The notes: generated from the letters alone by a model not told the origin. Counted from the first letter of the stretch, positions 1 to 12,337 are shown. The stretch is DNA of 64,000 nucleotides from Petunia secreta (GCA_029990175.1 JARKIP010000204.1:124001-188000); one strand, 5' to 3'. A program made the numbers and translations.

Positions 1-608
1 AAGTCCAAATATACCTTTGAAGTATTGGATTTTTCTTACATTTTCCCTCAGTTTACCTTTCTGTCTATGAGAACCCCCCCCCTCCCCTCCCCCTATTACT
101 TTCGTCTTTATTATGCCCTTGCCACTAACGGTTTTGTCTGATATAATGGAAGTCATGTAAGAATATATTTGGTCAGTTGCCTTTTTGTTCAAGTGTATCA
201 ATTGTTCAGAGGCATGTTTGAACTTATGACAGAGGGTATAACCGATTAGATAATCCAGGGACAACTTTGGCATTTGTGTCTTTAAGTGGCTCTATCGTGG
301 CAAATGTCAGAATCAAGCCGAATAGCCGTTAGTGGGAGGGACATGTTTGAGATGAAAGATAATGGTACGGGCTCTCATGGACCGAAAGGTAAACGGGGGG
401 CAAATATAAGACAAATAAAATACTTCAAGGGTAAAGTTTGAACCTTTTCCCTTTATTTAATGTTGTCTCTATTCGATTCTAGTGAAGCCTCACATCAAGA
501 GATAGTTTGGTTTGAGGTATAAGAGATAACAATTTATGCATTAAACTATGCATTAGTAATCTGGCATTAGGTTATTAGCTTGTTTCTTACGTGTGTGTGA
601 GTGAGTGA

Positions 609-640
<32 letters not shown>

Positions 641-1318
641 TATATCGAATAATAATACAGAACAATAATACATGTGGTTGCACTCAGTTTGAGACAAGAT
701 CAAGAAGTTGCCAATTTTCAATATTAATTATCATGAGTACTTGCTATGAAATGTTTTATTATAAGTTGACATATTTATTTATGTGTTTAAGAAGTATATA
801 TGATGTCACTGATATGAAATCCATTAATAAGATAATGTCTCTTAATTGTAGAACAAGCCCATGACTCTACTTTCTACATGAACATGCATTTTCTAATATG
901 TATCATTATGTATGGTTGAGGACTTCAAACCTCTGAAAAGGAAGAAAAGTTATTGCTCCTTTTAGCCATTACCACTTAATATATATTTGATTTGACTAGG
1001 GATGCGATAACCAAATCATACCCCTGCCCCCTGCTCCCTCCCCATACCCCAGGCAAAATGTAGGTTCTTCTCTCTCTCTCTCTCTCGTAATTTTTTTTCT
1101 CGTGCTATTGTTATGTGCAGCGTGTCATTGTTTGCACGGATGCTTGCTTTCGAGTTGCGTTTCTTCTACTCTCTATTCCTCATTTTCGAGTCTGACTTTT
1201 TAAAATCTCTTGAGACTCAGGAGTTGAACGCCTGCTTATTGGATCATTGCAACTTAGGTTGGTATTAAACACTCTTATTTTGGATGATCATAACACAGTT
1301 TTACCTTCTTGGGTGCAG
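1..1318 (+). other. Intron/upstream part of the GID8-like gene (no coding exon seen)
   Basis: No segment here matches the LisH/CTLH N-terminal part of GID8 that should precede the exon at 1319, so the earlier exons lie left of the window and this stretch is probably one long intron. It holds a CT-run near 1072-1088 and a GT/AT microsatellite at 591-642. The acceptor at its right end is a TTGGGTGCAG-type site directly before the exon. Confidence 0.6.
591..642. repeat. (GT)n(TA)n microsatellite
   Basis: Run of GT dinucleotides passing into TA dinucleotides inside the presumed GID8 intron. A short open frame crosses it, but its protein is only repeat-encoded Val/Cys/Tyr and is not a gene. Confidence 0.9.
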
Positions 1319-2732
1319 ATACTGGATACAAACCCCCAGCTCTTTTTCCACCTGCAGCAGCAAAGGTTGATAGAGTTAATAAGGAACGGAAAGGTTGAGG
1401 AGGCTTTGGAGTTTGCTCAAGAAGAGCTTGCTCCAAGGGGAGAGGAAAATGTAATTATTAATTTATAGATCTCTCCTGATTTTTCTAAATTCTTTTTTAC
1501 TGAACCAACTGTAGACTTGCTCCTTTAGTACCAGTGAGCTTCATGGGTTAGAGGCGTGGAGACAACCCTTTGCAGAAATGCAAGGGAAAGCTGTGATCAG
1601 CGTGTGGCCTCTGTTCCCCTACCCTATTACAAGCTAGGGAGCACTTCATGTATGGGAAATGCTTGTAATGTTAATGACATGTTTAATTTCATAGACTATT
1701 TATATCTTGAAATGTCTGAAGGAAATTTATACTTAAAAATTTGTGGGCTATTAAAACTGAATAAAATTTAAGAATTTTTAAGTGATCAATCTCTGTTGTG
1801 TGTCAGCTGTGTGTAGTCGCTGGCACCAGTGGTTCCTTGCCCTTGGTCAGACTCCCTATGGGTTAGTTGGGCAGGCTGCTGAGCGTTATGGGGCGTGGGG
1901 CAAAATCTATATTTGGTATTTGATGATAAGACAGTAATAGTGATGACCCATCCTTCTGTAGTACGTGATGGATTTAACTACTTTTCTGCAGCAAAGCTTC
2001 TTAGAAGAATTGGAGAAGACTGTTGCATTATTGGCCTTCGAAGATGCATCCAAGTGCCCTATTGGAGAGCTTCTAGATGTGTCACAGCGGCTAAAGACCG
2101 CAAGTGAGGTAAATGCTGCAATACTCACCAGCCAAAGCCATGAAAAGGGTTAGTCTCCTTTCCATTAAAAGATCGCCATTGATGATTTTTTTTTTTAAAA
2201 AGGCAACCCAGCGCACAAAGCATCCCGTGTTCATGCAGGGTTCCGGAAAGGGTAGCACCCCAAGGGGTGTGGTGGACGCAGCCTACCCTGATGCAAGCAT
2301 CAATGGATGTTTCCACGACTGGAACCCTGTACCCGTTGCTCCAAGGCTCCCCTTCATTTGCATACCTATTGATGATTGTTCTTCTCACATTACTGTGGGG
2401 GGTGGGGTTTTGGGGGGGGGGGGGGGAGGGGGGATTTAAAGATTTTGGAGGTCTCTGTGTGGGAAAATTCTGTTTGATTTTATTTTTGGGACACTCAATC
2501 GATATTAACTTATTTGGACTATTTGTATATAAGATTTCTTTGATAAGTACTTACATGAAGAGGACCATTGCATGGAATTGTCTTTTTCTGATTTTATCTT
2601 GGATAAACAGATCCAAAGCTTCCAAGCCTATTGAAGATGTTAATATGGGCACAAAATCAGCTTGGTGAAAAAGCCGTTTATCCTCGCATAAATGATCTAT
2701 CAACTGCTGCACTGGAAGATCCTGCTATTTGA
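1319..2732 (+). CDS. GID8: GID8-like CTLH/CRA-domain protein, C-terminal three exons (partial)
   Basis: Exons are 1319-1450, 1992-2148 and 2611-2732 (stop TGA at 2730-2732), joined by GT-AG introns in phases 0 and 1. They encode the last 136 residues, starting ILDTNPQLFFHLQQQ and including LIELIRNGKVEEALEFAQEE, KTASEVNAAILTSQSHEK and LPSLLKMLIWAQNQL. This is the CTLH and CRA region of the plant homologue of yeast Gid8 (twa1 in animals), a scaffold subunit of the GID/CTLH E3 ubiquitin ligase; the Arabidopsis protein At1g61150 is, as I recall it, nearly identical here. The N-terminal LisH part is outside the window. No lesion is visible, so this looks like a functional host gene, and its introns have collected SINEs. 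The identification is strong; activity of the complex is known from the family, not shown here. Confidence 0.92.
1536..1625 (+). mobile_element. Degenerate tRNA-derived SINE fragment
   Basis: The stretch containing AGGCGTGGAGACAACC and TTGCAGAAATGCAAGG resembles the tRNA-related head of Solanaceae SINEs (usual form: GTGGAAACAGCCTCTTGCAG). It is diverged and has no clear target-site duplication. It sits in the intron between GID8 exons 1450 and 1992. Family assignment is from recollection of the consensus. Confidence 0.5.
2178..2377 (-). mobile_element. SINE in minus orientation with 10-bp target-site duplications
   Basis: The body at 2188-2367 starts with a T-run (the A-tail read backward) and contains GCGCACAAAGCATCCCG and ACGCAGCCTACCCTGATGCA, hallmarks of Solanaceae tRNA-derived SINEs. 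The reverse strand shows a box-B-like GGGTTCCAGTC near 2320-2330. It is bounded by the perfect direct repeat ATTGATGATT at 2178-2187 and 2368-2377. It lies in the last GID8 intron, close to the exon ending at 2148, and apparently does not disturb splicing. Confidence 0.85.
2394..2432 (+). repeat. G-rich tract with several G-runs
   Basis: Four or more runs of three or more G within 40 bases, including one run of 14. It lies on the coding strand of the last GID8 intron and could form a G-quadruplex in the pre-mRNA. This is a composition-based observation only. Confidence 0.7.
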
Positions 2733-3937
2733 AGAAGCTGAATGTTCCTTGATGCAATGATTCACGTTTGTATGTTGCTTTCGCTGAAGGAGATGATGTA
2801 CCTTTCTTATATAAAAAGAATAGCTGCTTGACATTAGGAGATATGTTTTAATCAAATTGAGGTTTCTTAGATTCATGTTAGCGCTGTATAATGATGTCTG
2901 TTCTTATCTTTGTACATGAACATGGTTGTACTTTCGGATTGTACAAGGGTTTCATGAATTGATTTGTGTTTTTCTTGTTATAACGTTCGTGTTTGTATTT
3001 CTCAACAGTTCTTGCAGACACTTCCAACAGTGGATCCTTCAGCTATCATGATTTTCATCGTTTACTTTTACCAATCTTGTGAAATCATATGAACTAGGTA
3101 TATCAATAGGATTTTGACCAGATTTAATGTTTGTACAGTTCTCGAAACGTTCTGAATTGGCCGGGACCTATAGAATAGAATCAATCAAAACTTTAGGTCT
3201 CTTTAACTTTTTCTTGCTGATTTTCCTAAAACGTTCTGATGATGTTAATTATTAACCACATGTTTGACGATGGAACGAAATCATATCTTATGCGCTGCAT
3301 TTAAACAGAACAATCAAGCATTAGCTGTCCTAGTTGCTCGAGTTCCGTTGGTTTAATTTCTAAACCTCAATTAAATCGTCCTAATAAAAACTCAAACTAT
3401 TAATAAGGTGATGTTTGAATCAAGTTGTGCATCTCAACGGTTCCACAAGGTAACTGCTATTTCTAGCTAGTAGATTCATTTGCACTTTCGGATAAAACGA
3501 AAATCACCTAATGTCTAAGTTTAACTATGCCTATCATAGTTTTTGATGGAATGAAATTACCTAATTTTTCCAAGTGTTGGAGGTTAGGTTGTACCTTCTG
3601 GGCTTGCCTATCTATTGAAAGATGAACATAAAATAAGTACTATAACAACTGTAAATAAACATTTCCGCAAAAAAGGTAAGTAAACATTCCCTTCCTGCTC
3701 TGACTTACCATCGACTCGTTCGCATATCTTTTCTTAGAGAAGAGGTTAAGGAGCTGAGTAAGTTACAAAGGTGGGGTTCTGAATTGCTGTCAAGAGAATG
3801 ACATGCTCTATTGACCGTTATGCTGTTATGGTTGAGCATGACTGCAGTAATTTATCATAGTAATAGAAACTCAAACTATTCAAATAGAATGAGTGAAAAG
3901 TGAAGTAGAAATTGACCACATGAATTGGTAAGGCTTT
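2733..3937 (+). other. GID8 3' UTR and intergenic sequence
   Basis: The T-rich, AT-rich sequence directly after the GID8 stop is probably the 3' UTR (to roughly 3000). I recognise no gene or repeat in the rest. Confidence 0.5.
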
Positions 3938-4231
3938 CTAGGCCTCCACCCATAGTACATAGAACAATGTAGGAGTCCTAGTTTTAGAAGAACTCTGAAG
4001 TTGAGAAGCTTGTTGATGCAACACCCTATTTCTCTCTCCCAACCCAAAGCTTCCATCATCAAAGTTGAGAGCATAGCTAGAAGGATCATACTGGAAGTTG
4101 ACTTGTCTTTTGCTTTCACCATTCCTCTTCACTGCTTTCTTCAATGCTGCTCTCATTCTCCCAAATAAACATTTGCATTGCTTCTTGCTATAGTTGTTTG
4201 CCCATGCAAGATTTCTCACCCATCCACCCAT
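3938..4231 (-). CDS. Small conserved plant protein with a YDPSSYALNFDDG motif
   Basis: This 97-residue single-exon frame starts MGGWVRNLAWANNYSKKQ. I chose the ATG at 4231 because homologous small plant proteins begin with a similar MxxWxRNLA stretch; an in-frame ATG six codons upstream (4249) is also possible. Residues of about 20-45 are basic (CLFGRMRAALKKAVKRNG), followed by the conserved core FQYDPSSYALNFDDGSFG. I recall a family of uncharacterised plant proteins with this core, but no biochemical function. There is no signal peptide and no clear membrane helix. It is convergent with the GID8 gene. The coding frame is intact, and the C-terminal tail after the core is low in recognisable conservation. 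Confidence 0.7.
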   Translation of the reverse strand: MGGWVRNLAWANNYSKKQCKCLFGRMRAALKKAVKRNGESKRQVNFQYDPSSYALNFDDGSFGLGERNRVLHQQASQLQSSSKTRTPTLFYVLWVEA

Positions 4232-4249
4232 GATATAATAAACAAACAA

Positions 4250-5572
4250 CTTTTGGTCTTTTTTATGTTTAGATTTCTAGTTCTCACATTTGTATATAGC
4301 AATCTATCCCCAAGAACATAAGAAAAGGCCAAAAGTGTATTTAGTATGGGAATTTTTGGATATTAAGAGGGACTAGGGAAAGCAAATTTGGCTTTCCAGG
4401 ATCAAATGGGAGGACCTTTATATCATAAAAAAGTAAGAACAAGAGAATCTACTACTATTCTATAAGTGGGAAACCCAATAGGTAGCAAAGTCAAAAGATC
4501 ATAATAGCACCTTAATTAACTATTAATTTAAGTATAGAGGTGTACAAGAAGGTAAATAGCACATTCAAATAAATAAAATTAAAAATAAAAGATTAAATGC
4601 TAAAACATCCATCTAAATGGATTGATACTTTCTAATTAAATGTTTGTAGCTCTGCTTATGAATTCTTCTCTTAATAATACTTTGAGTTTAACCAAAAAAA
4701 AAAAAAAAAAGGATTGATAAAAAAAAATCAGGAGAATGTAAATAGTTATATATCATGTATTGCAAATTCTATATCATGCATGCAACTATTTGTTACCATC
4801 CTCCATTTGTGAAGGAAAATTTTGTTTGGAGATCTCAAAACGTTGAAAAATTATTTTAGATCAAAATATTTTGGTTATTCACATATATTCTTTGCATAAA
4901 ATAATCTCTCACTAATATCAAATACAACTAAGTAATGTGTTGTTCTGTCTATAAGTGATCGTCTTTACTGGCCTTCTTTCTTAAATTTTTTAGTTCATGT
5001 TGGAATTATATTTAAATATGGTGTTCTTATTTTTTTTTTAATACGATAGTATCGTTTTGGTAATTTATTCATATTTTTGTTTATTTTTTTATTTTTATTA
5101 TAAACTTCGAGTTCTTTCAAATTATGCTAAAAACATCGTGACAAGAGAATTTAATTTACTATTTTGTTTGTCAAATGATAATTATCTTTGACAATAATTG
5201 TATTACAATTTCACATGAAATTATTTATAATGTATATGCAACAACAAAAATTCTGATGTGAATCACCATTAAGTATCTCTATCACAAAAATTATAACTTC
5301 CAAGCTCAAATCTCGAAATTGACAATGATTCCTTAGTAATTCTAATGAAGATATTTGTTGATCGAACAACATGATGTTACTTTTATTCGACAACAATTAA
5401 GGAGACTATAATTTCATAAAAACAAGACAGAAACTCTAAGACGTGAAGCATTTGAAATTATAGTAATTGTTGCTCTTATTCATATTTAAACTTTGCATCG
5501 TAGAAATATAAAATAATGACATTATCAAATTTCGTGTTACTCATTTGACGATTTAAAAATATTTGATTATTA
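4250..5572. other. AT-rich intergenic region, no gene seen
   Basis: Upstream flank of the small minus-strand gene followed by AT-rich sequence with a poly-A run near 4694-4711. No coding exon, RNA gene or repeat structure was recognised. Confidence 0.6.
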
Positions 5573-5854
5573 CTCTCTCCGTCCCAATTTATGTGGCACC
5601 ATTTTCTTTTTTGTTTGTCCCAAAATAAGTGGTACATTTCCTTATTTGACAACTATTTAATGGATCATCTCTATTTTACTCTTGTTGGGCCCTACATACT
5701 TTTAAACCTACCAACAATTTTTTTAATTACTCAAATCTTCTCTCTCTTACTTTTTCAAGGGTAAAATTGATAGGAGTACTTAACAAGGTCAACATCTATT
5801 TTCTTAAACTCCGTGTCCGGTCAAATGGTGCCACATAAATTGGGACGGAGGGAG
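5573..5854 (+). mobile_element. Stowaway-like MITE, copy 1
   Basis: The 282-bp element starts CTCTCTCCGTCCC and ends GGGACGGAGGGAG, inverted termini of the CTCCCTCCGTCCC type, flanked on both sides by TA (5571-5572 and 5855-5856). The subterminal parts are also complementary (AATTTATGTGGCACCATTT against AAATGGTGCCACATAAATT). There is no coding capacity; it belongs to the Tc1/mariner-related Stowaway class. Copies at 37219-37485 and 47414-47684 belong to the same family. Confidence 0.93.
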
Positions 5855-5867
5855 TAATATGATTTAT

Positions 5868-5882
5868 ACGTGCAACGCACGT
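5868..5882 (+). mobile_element. Helitron 3'-end hairpin remnant
   Basis: ACGTGC-AAC-GCACGT is a perfect hairpin of the kind found a few bases before the 3' CTRR end of plant Helitrons. No CTAG follows, so only a remnant is proposed. Confidence 0.4.
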
Positions 5883-6685
5883 GTGTAAAATTTAATATAT
5901 ACTCCATATATGTTGGTATATGGTTTGGTTCTATTAAATGGAAAGCAAATGGAAACAGGACAAGAAACACGAAAATGCAAATCTTTTGGGTCTTTTAAAC
6001 AAGCTGTGCCTTCCTAGTGACAGTATCTTTCATAGTGCAACGCTTTTTCATGCATTGGGAGACTCAAATTCCATGATCCATAGAGAGAAAAAGAGTTCCG
6101 CGAGAGGGAGTTGGGGGTTGGGTAAGAGACTGTGGGGAAGAGAGCCCACTACATGGTAGCATCACTATCAAATTAGTTGTAACGTGACAAAAACAAAGGG
6201 TGCATGGTGTATGTGAGCATATATTAACTCAATTCCTCGGCATTTTGACACCAAATCAACGTTCCAATTGCATTATGGAAAGGGTGAATATTTGATGATA
6301 ATTTTCTTGGTTTTGACTTTTGAGTAGCATCACTATTGAATTCGTATTTTAGGAATCGAGAAATTTTCAATTGGGAACAGTTTTAGTTTTATGCTAACGC
6401 AAATTTAAATTAGTACAACTAGTAGTTTGCATGAATATAAAGAAAAGAATTAATGCCATAGGAATTTGACTTTTTGTTTGAATAAGCAAATATGATCTAA
6501 TTGTTACTTGAACTTCGGATACGGTAATCGCAAAATATGTACCAGTACAGGCAGTACTTTTGTGTAATTCAGAAGAAATTACTCGCACGTTATTTACACT
6601 TTAAACCAAATGACACTAATTTATCATGTTTCCTTATAAATTGGGGTGAAACATACACTAGTTAAAAGTGATTGTAAGCGAGGAA
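5883..6685. other. Intergenic, no gene seen
   Basis: AT-rich sequence with no supported coding exon. A 73-codon open frame at 5938 lacks any recognisable motif and is not called. Confidence 0.5.
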
Positions 6686-8304
6686 TCTATATCTATATCT
6701 ATATTATATTAAAAGGAGGGTAGTAAGCCTATGGAAAGTAGCCAAGTGTCAAAGTAGTAGGAAGCCACTTGGAAATTTTAGGTAAATAAGTTATTTTTTA
6801 GTTAGGTGTAGTTATTTTAGTTATTTTTGAAATTTGAATTGGAATTTTAAGAATAATTGTGAGAAAAAAATGGAAATAATTTTAAAAGTAGTAGATAGAT
6901 TTAACAATGTACATTGACAAATAAATTTAAATTCTATATATATATATATATATACTGGATAAACTGATTTTCTTTCAATAACGGATCTGGTAATCAATTA
7001 CTATGTCCACTTTATCAACTTTGACATAATTGCTAACATGAGAAACAAATTGGTAAAAGATAAACAAACATAAATAGCAGCTTGAAGAATTGAAAGATCA
7101 AAATATTAAAATGAATTATATTTTTTTAAAAGAACAAATATTAAGAAAGATTGTGGCTCTCAATTTGAATTTAAAACTTAACCACCTATGAGGGATCTCC
7201 TTATTACCCGCGACTTCAAAACAATTAGTAAAAAGCAGTAACCTAGAAGTGCACATGTTCCCGTTCACAAACATCCGTTTAAGTTGCGCGTTCAAAAGAT
7301 TCAAATCCATGTTCCCGCACACATTGTACTATTAACATAAGATTTTACAAAAAATGAAAAAATGTAGTAAAAAAACACACATGTTTGCTCCTTCCTTATA
7401 GGAAAGAAAAACTGTTTTTTATGCACGATGGAGTAGTTGTAACTACTGGGAGATTTCTCTCTTAAGAAAAGATAAGTCCAAATTAAGATAGGATAGATAA
7501 CCGAAACATGACATATATTCTGTCATATCTACAAATTCCTACTGCTGCAGGGCAGTGTTTGTATCAGAACAATGGAGGATAGGACTATCGGTAATTAGTA
7601 CATGACGAAACAGATGCAAAGACATAATGAAGCAGCACTATATATTAACAAAGTCGTAAAGCGTCACTTTATATCCAAAGATTATTCAACTCCTCGAATT
7701 AACAACTGTATGTACTTTGATTACTATATTGAACATGCATTTATCCTTATTTTGTGTAATGTTTTTACAGATATATGTTTCATATATCATTTTATACTAA
7801 GCGACTATGGAAATACATGAAGATTGTGAAGTTTATCCTGTATGATTTTATATTTGCATGTGATCACTTTGCAGGACGATCAACAACGCAAATTCAACCA
7901 TGCTTAGGGAGTTCGTTGCAGTATTGAATTTAATTTCTACTCTACTTGCTACTTAGTTTTGAGGTACTATTGAAGGACAAGTGATTTCAAAAAGAATGTG
8001 GTAGGAGAGTTTGTATCATTATAAAATAGCTTAGCTTCATTATTTTTTTAAAATTTTTTCGGGTACGACAAGTAATTATATTAGTGAACTTTCTATATTT
8101 TTATCCTTTTGATCATGTTATTGGTAGTTTGACTTTATACATGTTAATGTGCAGAGTTCCTATAAGATAAGATGTTTCTTTATGATTATAGTCCTTAACT
8201 TCCCTTTCTGAATAGGCGTTAATCATCAACTATCCAATTATGAGCCATGAATTATGTTACATTTTTTTGGAATTATATAACTCCAATATCTTTTGATCTT
8301 TCAG

Positions 8305-8443
8305 GAGTTTCCCATATTGATGGTTATCGTGTGGAAATTATTATGGAGTTGAAAATTCAGTGGGATGAAAATCTCAATATTACGCTCGATATTAAAATTT
8401 TAGTTGGTGTAGCACATGTACTTTTGATATCTCTCTTTTGCAG
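8305..8443 (+). pseudogene. Captured exon of an SMP/C2-domain (synaptotagmin-like) gene
   Basis: Between an acceptor-like TCTTTCAG and a downstream stop the frame reads GVSHIDGYRVE, MELKIQWDENLNITLDIK and ILVGVA. This resembles the SMP-domain segment of plant synaptotagmin/NTMC2 proteins (pattern: I-x-G-V-K ... V-M-E-L-x-I-x-W-x-G-N-P-N-I-x-L-D-I-K). The charged loop before MELK is shortened and flanking exons are not visible. It lies inside Helitron A, and Helitrons are known to capture gene fragments. Similarity is judged by eye; the fragment is too short for certainty. Confidence 0.45.
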
Positions 8444-10528
8444 ATGAGTAGTTGATCACCGTAAGCGGAAACTTTTGATTCAAGAATCAAAGTACCACTG
8501 TCGTTAGGTTAGTGCCCCAAAAAGAAGTATTCAGTATCAAGTTTGTCTATAATGAAGGAAATTTATGTTAAAAGAACTCAAATGTATAAACTAATAACCA
8601 TTGTAACCTCATTACTCAATTGGAATATGCACTTTTGAATTGGAAATATTTTGTTCAGAAATGGTTGCTAACTGTTTTTGGAAGAATCCTACGTTATTTA
8701 TATTCTGGAAGGTAATCTTATCTCTGTTTTCTTTTTGAATCTCTTTTTTTTCAACTTACACCTTTGAGACATGAAGCCACTTTCTTCAAATAAAGATGCA
8801 AATCTACCTTATATAATAGAAGTCTCATATTGTTGGGTCTAACTATTTGCTATGTCTATTTGTTAACGGACATAGTTTATGCGAAATGATAACATATCAA
8901 ATTCAAGTTTTGTTTTTTGTGTATCAATATAGAGATATATAGATCAACACTATGGCTAAAGCTGCAGAAAGAAATGCTTGAAAGGTAACTTCCATCCAAG
9001 TAGATAGGTTGAAGTCTTCAACACGTGCTTATGAGAACGAGGTACGTAACTTAACCCAATTTTCTTGACAATGGTAGTAAATTGTCCAAGGTATGTCAAA
9101 TATAAATATATCCACCATTGCATTTCGAAATTATTTAAGGACACAATCACTTGAAAACATTACCATTTGCTTAAGTTGGTATTTACCTTTGACTTTTATA
9201 GGAGTCTTATGATATATATTTTAATTGTGCATATTTCTTTATGATGTTAATATTTCAACTAATCGGACCCATATCTCAAAAATGAACAAAGTCTCAAATG
9301 GGGATAAAGAGTTCACAGTGAGTTTGACGCTTATTTTTAAAGAGAAATCTTGATTGATACCTTCACAAGTTTACTTGAAGATAATTGCTTAACAAAAATT
9401 TCTATAGGTTATTGCATTTTTTTTACTTGACTTATAAGCTGAAGTGATTGTTAAGTCGAAGTCTCTTAAGCTAAGGCCGAAAACTATTCGTGCACTTTCC
9501 AGCTTGGAGGAGAATATTCATAATGATAAACTTTACCTATTTATAATTCTTGCTTGAGGCTTCGGGAAATAGGACAACATTTTCTCTTTAGTAGAGATAG
9601 GTCATGATCTCAATATCAAACAAGGTGAAATGAATGGTTCGGAAGGTGAAAATTAAAGAATAAATCCCTCCATTTTGTTGAAAAGTTAATGGCCTACAAA
9701 TGATGAATACATATTTTTGAAATTTTTACCTATCTTTCGGGATAATCTTCCATTTCTTATTTTAGCGTTTTATTTCCATAGAAGTACCGATTTGCTCAGT
9801 TAAAGTCATATTCAAATTGCTATTGAGATACATTATGAGGACTTTCCCATTATAAGTGGGAAATATAATTTCTCATGATCGACATTTTATTAGATGAAGT
9901 TTATTAAGATTGTCTTTTTGATGGGTTTGTAATTACAGCTTCGTGAGAGCTTTCTCTGACAACATTGTTATATGGGTTGGTCAACAAGATACGATTTGTT
10001 TCCTTTAATTAAATTTTTAGGTGTATTGCGTTATCAAAACAAGATGACAATTAATTTTTATGCTACTTTCAAATTAACACAATTATTATTATAATCGGTG
10101 CCTCACTTTTCTCTATCATGAGGAGGAAATCATTAGCTATTTCTTTCTTGAGAAACCATTTGAAATATTAATTTTTTGTTGATCGTCTTTCTGTCTAAGC
10201 AGAACAAGCACTTCTTCTAGAAGTAGCGTCTTAAAATTAGCACTCTAATGGTTAGACTGATGGCGTTAAAAAGACCTCTGCATAGATTATGAATTGTCAG
10301 TTTCTTATGTATAGCTATTTCTAAAGAAACAAGTAGTTATAGATTAACAACTTTATGCTCTTCAATGATAATAAATAGCAAGAGATTCATGATCTCGATA
10401 ATGACGATAAACAAATATTAATACATTATGTTAAAAATACAGTAATAGATAAAGAAATTTTTCATAATTTAAATTGAGAGATTACGAAACATATATAATT
10501 ATAGTGTGTTCTTCTTCTGATATATTCA

Positions 10529-10543
10529 CCGCGCATCGCGCGG
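10529..10543 (+). repeat. Helitron 3' hairpin (element A)
   Basis: CCGCGC and GCGCGG arms around ATC, identical to the hairpin at 16735-16749. Confidence 0.75.
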
Positions 10544-10611
10544 GTACTTTACTATATATATATTAAAAGGAACATAGTAGCCAATTAAAAATAGCCAAGT
10601 GGCAAAGTAGT

Positions 10612-10719
10612 AGGAAGCCACTTGGAAATTTTAGGTAAATTAGTTAGTTTTTAGTTAGGTGTAGTTATTTTAGTTAATTTTGAAATTTGAATTTAAAATT
10701 TAATAATAATAATAATAAT

Positions 10720-10762
<43 letters not shown>

Positions 10763-11203
10763 GAGGATAGTAGGTATATTAGTTAGGGGAGTAGGTAGAA
10801 AAAAATTAGGACAAAATATTTGTCCAATGTCTTAAATTAAAAGAAGAATTTTTAAATTGAAAAATAAATGTTTAAAATTTAAAATGAAGATAACTATGAT
10901 ATTGAAACTAAACCAACTTTATCCTTTTGAATTTTAAATTAATAAGTAAACCATCTATATCTATAATAAAACTGAAAAAATATAACAAGGATAAGATATT
11001 TTTAAAAATATTCTAATCAAGTAATTTATCCATCCAAATCTATATAAATTGAAATATGATCACAAAGTTGAAGTTCAAATTTTAGAGAATTGATTAAAGA
11101 TAACACAAATAATATATGACTTTCTTCCCTAAGCCAGAAAACCATCAATTTAAAATATTAATTCCTATTGGTCAGTGTAATTTTACAATCTATATCTATT
11201 ATC

Positions 11204-11279
<76 letters not shown>

Positions 11280-11373
11280 TAAAAGCAAGGCCGTAGTTAG
11301 ATTAGTAGAATTAGAGAATTAGTTATGTTTTTATCAGTTACTTTGCACGTTTTTACTTTACAGTTTTTCCTTT
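10612..11373 (+). repeat. Tandem unit 1 of 3 (762 bp)
   Basis: The unit runs from AGGAAGCCACTTGGAAATTT to the T-run before the next identical start. It contains an (AT)n block, a TTAGGGGAGTAGGTAG stretch, a (TTA)n block at about 11206-11274 and TATATTAAAAGCAAGG, which looks like a Helitron 5' start. Open frames through the (TTA)n block are repeat artefacts. Confidence 0.9.
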
Positions 11374-11463
11374 AGGAAGCCACTTGGAAATTTTAGGTAA
11401 ATTAGTTAGTTTTTAGTTAGGTGCAGTTATTTTAGTTAATTTTGAAATTTGAATTTAAAATTT

Positions 11464-11554
<91 letters not shown>

Positions 11555-11988
11555 GAGGATAGTAGGTATATTAGTTAGGGGAGTAGGTAGAAAAAAATTA
11601 GGACACAATATTTGTCCAATGTCTTAAATTAAAAGAAGAATTTTAAATTGAAAAATAAATGTTTAAAATTTAAAATGAAGATAACTATGATATTGAAACT
11701 AAACCAACTTTATCCTTTTGAATTTTAAATTAATAAGTAAACCATCTATATCTATAATAAAACTGAAAAAATATAACAAGGATAAGATATTTTTAAAAAA
11801 TATTCTAATCAAGTAATTTATCCATCCAAATCTATATAAATTGAAATATGATCACAAAGTTGAAGTTCAAATTTTAGAGAATTGATTAAAGATAACACAA
11901 ATAATATATGACTTTCTTCCCTAAGCCAGAAAACCATCAATTTAAAATATTAATTCCTATTGGTCAGTGTAATTTTACAATCTATATC

Positions 11989-12073
<85 letters not shown>

Positions 12074-12167
12074 TAAAAGCAAGGCCGTAGTTAGATTAGT
12101 AGAATTAGAGAATTAGTTATGTTTTTATCAGTTACTTTGCACGTTTTTACTTTACAGTTTTTCCTTT
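11374..12167 (+). repeat. Tandem unit 2 of 3 (794 bp)
   Basis: Near-identical to unit 1; the length difference lies mostly in the (AT)n block (about 11467-11551) and the (TTA)n block (about 11990-12070). Confidence 0.9.
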
Positions 12168-12266
12168 AGGAAGCCACTTGGAAATTTTAGGTAAATTAGT
12201 TAGTTTTTAGTTAGGTGCAGTTATTTTAGTTAATTTTGAAATTTGAATTTAAAATTTAATAATAAT

Positions 12267-12337
<71 letters not shown>

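Larger units (their letters stand above)
6686..10553 (+). mobile_element. Non-autonomous Helitron A
   Basis: The 5' end is TCTATATCTATATC preceded by A, running into TATATTAAAAGGAGGG, the usual solanaceous Helitron start. The 3' side has a CCGCGC-ATC-GCGCGG hairpin at 10529-10543. The expected CTRR-T end is not preserved; the sequence runs directly into the 5' end of Helitron B, so the right border is approximate. No RepHel gene is seen. A probable captured exon lies at 8305-8443. The rest of the interior is AT-rich with no other recognisable gene. Confidence 0.65.

Noticed and set aside
2198..2365. tRNA gene
   Set aside because: The box-B-like sequence belongs to a SINE with target-site duplications, and no cloverleaf forms.
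5938..6159. 73-codon open frame MESKWKQDKKHENANLL
   Set aside because: No recognisable domain, no promoter or splice context; left uncalled.
11116..12090. Two open frames starting MTFFPKPENHQFKI
   Set aside because: They run into (TTA)n repeats giving poly-Leu or poly-Tyr and are duplicated with the tandem unit; no gene features.
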